Shown in pieces: positions 23,274 through 29,803 of a stretch of 40,344 nucleotides of DNA; positions within the stretch are counted from its first letter, which is position 1, and each line of letters starts with the position of its first letter. This stretch comes from Rhodospirillaceae bacterium. Its GTDB lineage: Bacteria > Pseudomonadota > Alphaproteobacteria > DSM-16000 > Inquilinaceae. Under the pieces are notes generated by a model, which was given only the letters and a program-made list of their open reading frames with translations, ran no database searches and was not told the origin of the DNA. Where the stretch lies: assembly GCA_020638595.1 (NCBI GenBank), contig JACKIG010000034.1:1-40344 (forward strand), written 5' to 3'. Position numbers and translations under genes: made by a program.

Positions 23274-24191
23274 TCAGACCTTCTCGATTTCCGGCCTGCC
23301 GAGCAGCCCGCTCGGCCGGAAGATCAGCACCAGAACCAGGATGCCGAAGGCTGCCACGTCCTTGTATTCGACCGAGAAATAGCCGGACCAGAAGGCCTCG
23401 ATCAATCCCAGCAGCAGCCCGCCCAGCATCGCACCAGGCAGGGAGCCGATGCCGCCAAGCACGGCGGCGGTGAACGCCTTGATGCCGACGACGAAGCCTT
23501 CGAAGAAGTCGATGACGCCGTAGCGCACCAGGTACATCGTGCCGGCGACGGCCGCCAGCATGGCGCCCATCACGAAGGTCTGGGAGATCGTCCGGTCGAC
23601 GTTCACGCCCACCAGCGAGGCCATCAGCTTGTCCTGCTCGCAGGCGCGCTGCTGGCGGCCCAGCGAGGTCTTGGCGATCAGCGACGTGAATGCGAGCATC
23701 AGGATCACCGTCAAGAGGATGATCATGATCTGCACATAGCTGATGGTGACGGTGAACCCGGTGTCGCTTTCCATCAGCACGAAACCGCCCTGGATCACCG
23801 GCGGCAACGGCTTGGACCGGGCGCCTTGCAGCAGCTGGACGTAGTTCTGCAGGAAGATCGACATGCCCAGCGCGGAAATCAGCGGCGCCAGCCGGAACGA
23901 ACCGCGCAAGGGCCGGTAGGCGATCCGTTCCACCGTCCAGCCGTAGATGCTGGTGAACACCATGGAGATGACAAGGACGACCGCCAGCGCCAGGGGAACC
24001 CACGTGATCCCGGCCAGCCCGAGCACCAGAAAGCTCATCAGTGCAATGAATCCGCCCACCATGAAGATGTCGCCATGGGCGAAATTGATCATCCCGATGA
24101 TGCCGTAGACCATCGTATAGCCGATGGCGATCAGACCGAAGATCGACCCAAGGGTCAGGCCGTTGATCAGTTGCTGCAGGAAGTATTCCAT
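23274..24191 (-). CDS. livH: Branched-chain amino-acid ABC transporter permease LivH
   Basis: The first gene of the liv operon, a 305-residue permease. Signatures include LINGLTLGSIFGLIAIGYTM, IIGMINFAHGDIFMVGGFI, RIAYRPLRGSFRLAPLISALG, the cytoplasmic loop RACEQDKLMASLVGVN, and the late GIKAFTAAVLGGIGSLPGAMLG. Length and hydrophobicity are normal. No strong ribosome site precedes the ATG. No binding protein (livJ/livK) lies upstream; instead there is a 344-base gap to the divergent pirin gene, with a dyad about 60-85 bases before the start. Confidence 0.94.
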   Translation of the reverse strand: MEYFLQQLINGLTLGSIFGLIAIGYTMVYGIIGMINFAHGDIFMVGGFIALMSFLVLGLAGITWVPLALAVVLVISMVFTSIYGWTVERIAYRPLRGSFRLAPLISALGMSIFLQNYVQLLQGARSKPLPPVIQGGFVLMESDTGFTVTISYVQIMIILLTVILMLAFTSLIAKTSLGRQQRACEQDKLMASLVGVNVDRTISQTFVMGAMLAAVAGTMYLVRYGVIDFFEGFVVGIKAFTAAVLGGIGSLPGAMLGGLLLGLIEAFWSGYFSVEYKDVAAFGILVLVLIFRPSGLLGRPEIEKV

Positions 24192-24535
24192 CAGGCCATC
24201 TGCGCTCGCGCATGGCTCGCAGGACGCGAAGCCACAATCAGTCTATCCTTCCGTCCGGAGAACACGTCCCGGACGGCTGCAAACGGACTGTCCTGGTGCG
24301 ACGGGGAAGGTCTTTTCACGCCCATGTCGTGCGGCCGAACGCCTCTCATACAAGAAGATGCGCGCCCAGGCCGCCCGGGACGCCAGTTTTTTGCCACGAT
24401 ATCTACGAGGTTGCCGTTGAACAAGTCCCTATTCGCCTGCCGGAGCGTTCCTTTGTTTTCACCACGCGGTTCGGTAGGTCTGCCGGCGCGCGGCCGCATC
24501 CGCGGCTCAACCGCCCGGTGGCCCGGGCCGTGGCG
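24192..24535. other. Divergent region between livH and pirin
   Basis: This 344-base stretch should hold the leftward liv promoter and the rightward pirin promoter. The one clear structure is a dyad at 24251-24276. An open frame runs from 24212 into pirin but has no conserved residues before 24536. I see no convincing -35/-10 pair. Confidence 0.5.
24251..24276 (-). promoter_or_regulatory. Dyad in the livH leader
   Basis: CCGTCCGG (24251-24258) and CCGGACGG (24269-24276) form a perfect 8-bp inverted repeat around a 10-base centre, 60-85 bases upstream of livH. It could be an operator or a leader hairpin. No T-run follows on the minus strand. Confidence 0.35.
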
Positions 24536-25441
24536 ATGATCCCTGCGGGGGGGCCGCGGCCCCCGGCCGCCGCGCACCGCCCCGAACTGGTCGTCATCCC
24601 GCGGACCAGCGATATCGGCGGCCTGGAGGTGCGCCGGGCGCTGCCGTCGGCGGGCCGCCGCATGGTTGGCCCGTTCGTCTTCCTGGACGAGATGGGGCCG
24701 GCGGTCCTGGGACCGGGGGCAGGCCTGGATGTCCGCCCGCACCCGCATATCGGCCTGGCCACAGTGACGTATCTGTTCGACGGGGCGATCCTGCACCGCG
24801 ACAGCCTGGCGAGTGCGCAGACCATCCGTGCCGGCGACGTCAACTGGATGACGGCCGGCCGCGGCATCACCCATTCCGAGCGAACGCCCCCCGGTTTGCG
24901 CGCCGCCGGCCACAGGCTGGCCGGCCTCCAGGCCTGGGTCGCCCTGCCGGCGGAGGGGGAGGAGATGACCCCGGCCTTCGTTCATCACGGCCGGGAGGAC
25001 CTGCCCGAAGTCGATGGCGGCTGTTGGCGGGCGAGGGTCGTCGCCGGGGCGGCGTTCGGCGTGCAGGCGCCGACGGCCACGCAGTCTGCCCTGGTCTTCG
25101 CCGATATCGAGCTGGAGGCCGGAGCCGGCGTTCCCCTGCCACCGGAGCATGTGGAGCGTGCGGTCTATGTCGTCGCCGGCGCGGTGGCCGTCGCCGGGGA
25201 CGTCTTCGAAGCCGGGCGCCTGCTGGTGTTCCGGGCGCGCGACGACATCGTGCTGACGGCCCGGACCCCCTGCCGGCTGGTGCTGCTGGGCGGCGAGCCC
25301 CTGGACGGCAAGCGCCATGTCTGGTGGAACTTCGTGTCCAGCCGGCGCGACCGGATCGAACAGGCGAAGGCCGACTGGGCCGCCGGCCGGTTTCCGCCCG
25401 TCATCGGCGACGGCGACCCGATGCCCCTGCCCGCGGGGTGA
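24536..25441 (+). CDS. Pirin family protein (bicupin)
   Basis: A 301-residue cupin protein. The N-terminal cupin keeps the metal ligands of characterised pirins: His69 and His71 in RPHPHIG and His113 and Glu115 in ITHSER. Neighbouring blocks LATVTYLFDGAILHRDSL and GDVNWMTAGRG are family-typical. The C-terminal half follows the second cupin, with VYVVAGAVAV, LLVFRARDDI and GGEPLDGKRHVWWNFVSS. Bacterial pirins include quercetinases and regulators of central metabolism, so the role is open. The start is uncertain: the ATG at 24536 lacks a clear ribosome site, and GTG codons at 24530 and 24518 are alternatives. Confidence 0.9.
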   Translation: MIPAGGPRPPAAAHRPELVVIPRTSDIGGLEVRRALPSAGRRMVGPFVFLDEMGPAVLGPGAGLDVRPHPHIGLATVTYLFDGAILHRDSLASAQTIRAGDVNWMTAGRGITHSERTPPGLRAAGHRLAGLQAWVALPAEGEEMTPAFVHHGREDLPEVDGGCWRARVVAGAAFGVQAPTATQSALVFADIELEAGAGVPLPPEHVERAVYVVAGAVAVAGDVFEAGRLLVFRARDDIVLTARTPCRLVLLGGEPLDGKRHVWWNFVSSRRDRIEQAKADWAAGRFPPVIGDGDPMPLPAG

Positions 25442-25466
25442 CGGACCGCCCGCACCGGCGCGCCGG

Positions 25467-25955
25467 TCAGGCCATCGGGTCTTCCAGCCGGTACAGGCGC
25501 TGCGCCGCGGCCAGCGCGAAGCGCAGCAGCATCGCCTTGCGGCGGGCGGCCGGCAGCGGCAGCGTCGGCGCGTCCCTCAGGACCGCCCCCTCATAGGCGT
25601 CGGCGACGATCAGCCCCGGCCGCGACGGCACCAGGTGGTCCGGGAAGCCGGGGGGCACGGCGAAAAACAGCCGGTCGCAATAGGGTTCGTAGTCCGGCCA
25701 TTTCCGGTCGCCGCGCAGGTCGGCCACCGAAACCTTGACCTCCACGATGATCACGCTGCCGGCGGCATCGATCGCCAGCACATCGGCCCGCCGGCCGTTG
25801 GCAAGGGCGACCTCCGCGACGGAGGCGAGGCCGAGGCCGGCGAGCAGCCGCCGTACGCCTCGTGTCACCGCAATCGTGCGTTCGGCTGCGGCGAGCGTAC
25901 TGCAACTCTCGAAGACGGAAACCCCGCCCGGGACCGTGTTGTCGTCATCGTCCAT
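25467..25955 (-). CDS. mmcB: MmcB-family DNA repair protein
   Basis: A 162-residue PD-(D/E)xK-like nuclease-fold protein. The motif is visible as GRRADVLAIDAAGSVIIVEVKVS, written here in parts: Asp58 in RADVL, then Glu72 and Lys74 in VEVK. Further family blocks are SVADLRGDRKWPDY, YCDRLFFAVPPGF and GLIVADAYEG. MmcB is an alphaproteobacterial protein linked to mitomycin-C damage tolerance. The gene converges on pirin, with 25 bases between stops, and is divergent from sdhC across a 208-base region. No LexA-type operator was recognised near its start. Confidence 0.85.
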   Translation of the reverse strand: MDDDDNTVPGGVSVFESCSTLAAAERTIAVTRGVRRLLAGLGLASVAEVALANGRRADVLAIDAAGSVIIVEVKVSVADLRGDRKWPDYEPYCDRLFFAVPPGFPDHLVPSRPGLIVADAYEGAVLRDAPTLPLPAARRKAMLLRFALAAAQRLYRLEDPMA

Positions 25956-26070
25956 GGGCTGCCCCTCGCCGCGATTCAGGTAGCGGCCGAATCCTTAATA
26001 TGATGTCTATCCTTTCGGCTGGTTGGCAATCGGCTTTCTGTTCTATCACGCCGTTCCGGCACACCTTGCG

Positions 26071-26100
26071 TTGACTTCTATTGTGCAGGTGCGCAATACT
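26071..26100 (+). promoter_or_regulatory. Candidate sdhCDAB promoter
   Basis: TTGACT (26071-26076) and AATACT (26095-26100) are spaced by 18 bases in the 208-base divergent region, giving a leader of about 57 bases before sdhC. An imperfect dyad, ATTGTGC (26080-26086) and GCGCAAT (26091-26097), lies between and over the two boxes. Confidence 0.5.
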
Positions 26101-26124
26101 GCCCCAATCTTCAGAATAGAAGTC
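26073..26124. promoter_or_regulatory. 10-bp perfect inverted repeat bracketing the sdh promoter
   Basis: GACTTCTATT (26073-26082) and AATAGAAGTC (26115-26124) are exact reverse complements whose centres are 42 bases apart. The left arm overlaps the -35 box, and the right arm lies just after the expected transcript start. The left arm is therefore outside the mRNA, so this is more likely a pair of protein-binding half-sites than an RNA hairpin. Confidence 0.5.
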
Positions 26125-26130
26125 GTCGGG

Positions 26131-26148
26131 CGTGTGCGTCCGCACACG
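26131..26148 (+). promoter_or_regulatory. Hairpin next to the sdhC ribosome site
   Basis: CGTGTGC and GCACACG pair with a four-base GTCC loop, ending two or three bases before the GGGGGAG ribosome-binding stretch of sdhC. Such placement can affect ribosome access or mRNA stability. Confidence 0.4.
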
Positions 26149-26163
26149 GGGGGAGCTGTCATC

Positions 26164-26556
26164 ATGGTTGCACGCGAGCGGCCACTGTCGCCGCATTTGC
26201 AGGTCTATCGGCCCCAGATCACCAGCGTTCTGTCGATCGTTCACCGGCTGACCGGCGTGGCACTGTGCGTCGGCACGCTGCTGCTGGTGTGGTGGCTGGT
26301 CGCCGCCGCCGCGGGGCCGGACGCGTTCGAAGCCGCGCAGGGCTTCATCGGCTCGATCTTCGGGCGGCTGATCCTGTTCGGGTGGAGCTGGGCGCTCCTT
26401 TATCATCTGTGCAACGGGGTCCGTCACCTGGTCTGGGACGCGGGCTACGGCTTCGAGCTCGACACCCTGACGCGGTCCGGCTGGCTGACACTGGTCGTCT
26501 CGATCGGGCTGACACTGATCGCCTGGATCGCCGGCTACGCGATGATGGGAGGCTGA
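26164..26556 (+). CDS. sdhC: Succinate dehydrogenase cytochrome b556 subunit
   Basis: A membrane anchor of complex II, 130 residues with three helices (about 22-47, 62-88 and 105-127). Typical motifs are RPLSPHLQVYRPQIT, the quinone-site region SIVHRLTG (Ser24, His27, Arg28), and the haem-ligand region LYHLCNGVRHLVWDAG, with His81 and His88 as candidates. I chose the ATG at 26164 because GGAG lies 8 bases before it. An in-frame ATG at 26023 would cross the promoter. It is the first gene of sdhCDAB, with sdhD one base on. Confidence 0.94.
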   Translation: MVARERPLSPHLQVYRPQITSVLSIVHRLTGVALCVGTLLLVWWLVAAAAGPDAFEAAQGFIGSIFGRLILFGWSWALLYHLCNGVRHLVWDAGYGFELDTLTRSGWLTLVVSIGLTLIAWIAGYAMMGG

Positions 26557-26557
26557 G

Positions 26558-26938
26558 ATGGCCGTACGCACCCCGATCGGCCGCGCCCGCGGCCTGGGTT
26601 CCGCCAAGGAAGGCACGCATCACTGGTGGATGCAGCGAGTCACCGCCATCGCCCTGGTGCCGCTCGCCCTCTGGTTCGTCGCCTCGGTGGCAAGCATGGC
26701 CGGTGCCGACTATGTCGCCATGCGGGCCTGGGCCGGCCAGCCGATCACGGCGACGCTGCTGATCTCGCTGATCGTGGCGACGTTCTACCATGCGGCGCTG
26801 GGCATGCAGGTCGTCTACGAGGACTATGTGCATCCCCACTGGGTGAAGGTGGTGTTCGATATCGCGACGAAGCTGGTTTTCTTCGCATTCGCCGTCGCGT
26901 GCATCTTCTCCATCCTGAAGCTCGCCTTCGCCGCCTAG
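26558..26938 (+). CDS. sdhD: Succinate dehydrogenase membrane anchor subunit
   Basis: The second membrane anchor, 126 residues with three hydrophobic helices (about 28-48, 63-85 and 97-122). SAKEGTHHWWMQRVTAIAL is the common alphaproteobacterial N-terminus. The haem and quinone motif is FYHAALGMQVVYEDYVH, with His78 as probable haem ligand and Asp89-Tyr90 at the quinone site. It starts one base after the sdhC stop (TGAG-ATG arrangement) and ends 13 bases before sdhA, in keeping with a single operon. Confidence 0.94.
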   Translation: MAVRTPIGRARGLGSAKEGTHHWWMQRVTAIALVPLALWFVASVASMAGADYVAMRAWAGQPITATLLISLIVATFYHAALGMQVVYEDYVHPHWVKVVFDIATKLVFFAFAVACIFSILKLAFAA

Positions 26939-26951
26939 GAACCTGCCCGTC

Positions 26952-28739
26952 ATGACCAAGGAATACGAGTTCATCGATCATACCTACGACGTCGTCGTCG
27001 TGGGGGCGGGCGGCGCCGGTTTGCGCGCCACCTTCGGCATGGCCGAAAAGGGTCTGAAGACCGCCTGCATCACCAAGGTGTTCCCGACCCGCAGCCACAC
27101 CGTTGCCGCCCAGGGCGGCGTGTCGGCCGCGCTCGGCAACATGGGCGAGGACGACTGGCGCTGGCACATGTACGACACCGTCAAGGGGTCGGACTGGCTG
27201 GGCGACCAGGACGCCATCGAATACATGTGCCGCGAGGCGGCGCCGGCGATCATCGAGCTGGAGCATTACGGCCTGCCGTTCTCGCGCACGCCGGAAGGCA
27301 AGATCTACCAGCGCGCTTTCGGCGGCATGACCACCCGGTTCGGCCAGGGAATCGCCTATCGCACCTGTGCCGCGGCCGACCGCACCGGCCACGCGATGCT
27401 GCACACGCTCTACCAGCAGTCGCTGAAGCACCAGGCCGAATTCTATATCGAGTATTTCGCCCTCGACCTGATCATGGAGGACGGGGCCTGCCGCGGCGTC
27501 GTCGCCTGGAACCTGGACGACGGCACGCTGCACCGCTTCCGCGCGCACGAAACCGTGCTGGCGACCGGCGGATACGGGCGTACGTACTTCTCGTGTACGT
27601 CTGCACATACGTGCACCGGCGACGGCGGGGCCATGGTGGCACGCGCCGGCCTGCCATTGCAGGATATGGAGTTCATCCAGTTCCACCCCACCGGCATCTA
27701 CGGGGCGGGCTGCCTGATCACCGAGGGCGTGCGCGGCGAAGGCGGGTACCTGACCAATTCCGAGGGCGAGCGGTTCATGGAACGCTATGCCCCGTCGGCC
27801 AAGGACCTGGCGTCGCGCGATGTCGTCAGCCGGTCGATGACCATCGAGATCCGCGAAGGCCGCGGCGTCGGCCCGCAGAAGGACCACATCCATCTGCACC
27901 TGGAACACCTGGACGCCGCCATCATCCACGAGCGTCTGCCGGGCATCGCGGAATCGGCGCGCATTTTCGCCGGCGTCGACGTGACGAAGGAGCCGATCCC
28001 GGTCCTGCCCACCGTCCACTACAACATGGGCGGGGTGCCGACGAACCGGTGGACCGAGGTCGTGTCGCCGACGGCGGCCGATCCGGACGCCGTCGTGCCC
28101 GGGCTGATGGCCATCGGCGAGGCCGCCTGCGTGTCGGTGCACGGGGCCAACCGCCTCGGCTCCAACTCGCTGCTCGATCTGGTCGTGTTCGGCCGGGCCG
28201 CGGCGATCCGGGCGGCCGAAGTGGTGGCGCCGGGAACCTCCCACAAGGAGTTGCCGGCCGACGCCGGGCAGAACGCGGTGGAGCGGCTGGACAAGGTACG
28301 CCACAACAAGCAGGAGATCCGCACCGCCGACCTGCGGGCGGAGATGCAGAAGACCATGCAGTTCGACTGCGCGGTGTTCCGTACCGGTGAGTCGTTGAAG
28401 AGCGGCCGCGATGCGCTGGAAGCCCTGTGGCCGAAGCAGGCCGGCCTCGGCGTCGCCGACAAGTCCATGGTCTGGAACAGCGATCTGGTGGAAACGCTGG
28501 AGCTGCAGAACCTGATGATCCAGGCCCTGGTGGCCACCTACAGCGCCTACAACCGCCAGGAAAGCCGCGGCGCCCACGCGCGGGAGGACTTCCCGGACCG
28601 CGACGACGAGAACTGGCTGAAGCACACCGTCGCCTGGATCAACGACAAGGGCGAGGTGAAGCTGGACTACCGTCCGGTGCACCTGCAGCCGATGACCAAC
28701 GACGTTCAGTCGTTCCCGCCCAAGGCCCGCGTCTACTGA
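26952..28739 (+). CDS. sdhA: Succinate dehydrogenase flavoprotein subunit
   Basis: The catalytic subunit that oxidises succinate to fumarate, 595 residues. It has the dinucleotide-binding GAGGAGLRA, the covalently flavinylated His49 in RSHTVAAQGG, and the substrate-site blocks EFIQFHPTGIYGAGCLITEG, HYNMGGVPTN and HGANRLGSNSLLDLVVFGR. The capping domain and C-terminal helical domain are complete, ending SFPPKARVY, and strongly resemble mitochondrial SDHA. It joins the TCA cycle to the quinone pool at the inner membrane. A 132-base gap with hairpins separates it from sdhB. Confidence 0.97.
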   Translation: MTKEYEFIDHTYDVVVVGAGGAGLRATFGMAEKGLKTACITKVFPTRSHTVAAQGGVSAALGNMGEDDWRWHMYDTVKGSDWLGDQDAIEYMCREAAPAIIELEHYGLPFSRTPEGKIYQRAFGGMTTRFGQGIAYRTCAAADRTGHAMLHTLYQQSLKHQAEFYIEYFALDLIMEDGACRGVVAWNLDDGTLHRFRAHETVLATGGYGRTYFSCTSAHTCTGDGGAMVARAGLPLQDMEFIQFHPTGIYGAGCLITEGVRGEGGYLTNSEGERFMERYAPSAKDLASRDVVSRSMTIEIREGRGVGPQKDHIHLHLEHLDAAIIHERLPGIAESARIFAGVDVTKEPIPVLPTVHYNMGGVPTNRWTEVVSPTAADPDAVVPGLMAIGEAACVSVHGANRLGSNSLLDLVVFGRAAAIRAAEVVAPGTSHKELPADAGQNAVERLDKVRHNKQEIRTADLRAEMQKTMQFDCAVFRTGESLKSGRDALEALWPKQAGLGVADKSMVWNSDLVETLELQNLMIQALVATYSAYNRQESRGAHAREDFPDRDDENWLKHTVAWINDKGEVKLDYRPVHLQPMTNDVQSFPPKARVY

Positions 28740-28762
28740 GGCAGGGGCATTACGTACGCGTA

Positions 28763-28813
28763 TGCCTGGCGAGGCAACGGGGCGGCAGCCTCCGCAAGAT
28801 CTGCTGCCGCCCC
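28763..28813 (+). promoter_or_regulatory. Two tandem hairpins between sdhA and sdhB
   Basis: The first is TGCCT-GGCG-AGGCA (28763-28776). The second is a perfect 10-bp stem, GGGGCGGCAG (28779-28788) and CTGCCGCCCC (28804-28813), with a 15-base loop. There is no T-run, so transcription probably continues to sdhB. An mRNA processing or stability element that sets subunit ratios is plausible. Confidence 0.5.
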
Positions 28814-28871
28814 CCGGGTGGATAGGTGACTGACGCCCGCCGGGTGCACAAGAACACTACAGAGGGCAACC

Positions 28872-29651
28872 ATGGTCGAGTTTGCGCTTCCCCGTAACTC
28901 CAAGGTCAACAGGGGCAAGACCTATCCGGCACCCAAGGGGGCGAAGCGGACGAAGGCATTCGCCATCTATCGGTGGAGCCCGGATACCGAAGAGAACCCG
29001 CGACTGGACGAATACACCATCGACCTGGACAAGTGCGGGCCGATGGTGCTGGACGCCATCATCCACATCAAGAACGACATCGATTCGACCCTGACCTTCC
29101 GCCGGTCCTGCCGCGAGGGCATCTGCGGGTCGTGCGCGATGAACATCGACGGCACCAACACGCTTGCCTGCCTGAAGCCGATCGACGAGGTGAAGGGCAC
29201 GGTCAAGATCTACCCGCTGCCGCACATGCCGGTGGTCAAGGACCTGGTGCCCGACCTCACGCACATCTATGCCCAGTACACCTCCATCCAGCCCTGGCTG
29301 CAGACGCAGTCGGCGCCGCCGCCCGACCGCGAGCGCCTGCAGGATCCGGACAGCCGCAGGAAGCTGGACGGCCTCTATGAGTGCATCCTGTGCTTCTGCT
29401 GCTCCACCTCCTGCCCCAGCTACTGGTGGAACGGCGACCGCTATCTGGGGCCGGCGATCCTGTTGCAGGCCTATCGCTGGCTGGTGGACAGCCGTGACGA
29501 GATGACGGGCGAGCGCCTGGATTCCCTGGAAGATCCTTTCCGGCTCTATCGCTGCCACACCATCATGAACTGCGCGAAGACCTGCCCGAAGGGCCTGAAC
29601 CCGGGCAAGGCCATCGCCGAGATCAAGAAGATGATGGTCGCCCGCGCCTGA
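28872..29651 (+). CDS. sdhB: Succinate dehydrogenase iron-sulfur subunit
   Basis: The electron-transfer subunit of complex II, 259 residues. All three clusters are encoded. The [2Fe-2S] ligands are Cys80, 85, 88 and 100 in SCREGICGSCAMN and LAC. The [4Fe-4S] ligands are Cys171, 174 and 177 in CILCFCCSTSCP, followed by Cys181. The [3Fe-4S] ligands include Cys228 and Cys234 in CHTIMNCAKTCPKGLNP. AGAGGGC precedes the ATG at 28872. It closes the sdhCDAB order and is followed by a terminator-like hairpin. Sequence and length match alphaproteobacterial and mitochondrial SDHB. Confidence 0.97.
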   Translation: MVEFALPRNSKVNRGKTYPAPKGAKRTKAFAIYRWSPDTEENPRLDEYTIDLDKCGPMVLDAIIHIKNDIDSTLTFRRSCREGICGSCAMNIDGTNTLACLKPIDEVKGTVKIYPLPHMPVVKDLVPDLTHIYAQYTSIQPWLQTQSAPPPDRERLQDPDSRRKLDGLYECILCFCCSTSCPSYWWNGDRYLGPAILLQAYRWLVDSRDEMTGERLDSLEDPFRLYRCHTIMNCAKTCPKGLNPGKAIAEIKKMMVARA

Positions 29652-29673
29652 GGGCCGACCCTGCGACCGTTGT

Positions 29674-29700
29674 GCCGCCCGCCGGAATCGTGCGGGCGGC
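29674..29700 (+). terminator. Hairpin terminator after sdhB
   Basis: GCCGCCCGC (29674-29682) and GCGGGCGGC (29692-29700) make a perfect 9-bp stem with a 9-base loop, followed by GTTTGCG. It begins 23 bases after the sdhB stop and likely ends the sdh transcript before hpnN. Confidence 0.62.
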
Positions 29701-29803
29701 GTTTGCGTCGCCGGCCCGCCCGCGCTATTAGGCCGGTGCCCGTGCACGACGGTGCATCGCTGCGGGCGCACCCCTCCCCTGGGCTGAGACGCGACCACTG
29801 AGG

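Noticed and set aside
24212..24535. Long N-terminal extension of pirin
   Set aside because: The frame is open but lacks conservation, and the family fold starts near residue 15 of the chosen start.
29765..29803. Possible TPP riboswitch before hpnN, because of GGCTGAGA
   Set aside because: Only this short piece matches. The conserved GAACCTGATC-like half and the closing stem are absent, and hpnN is not a thiamine gene.
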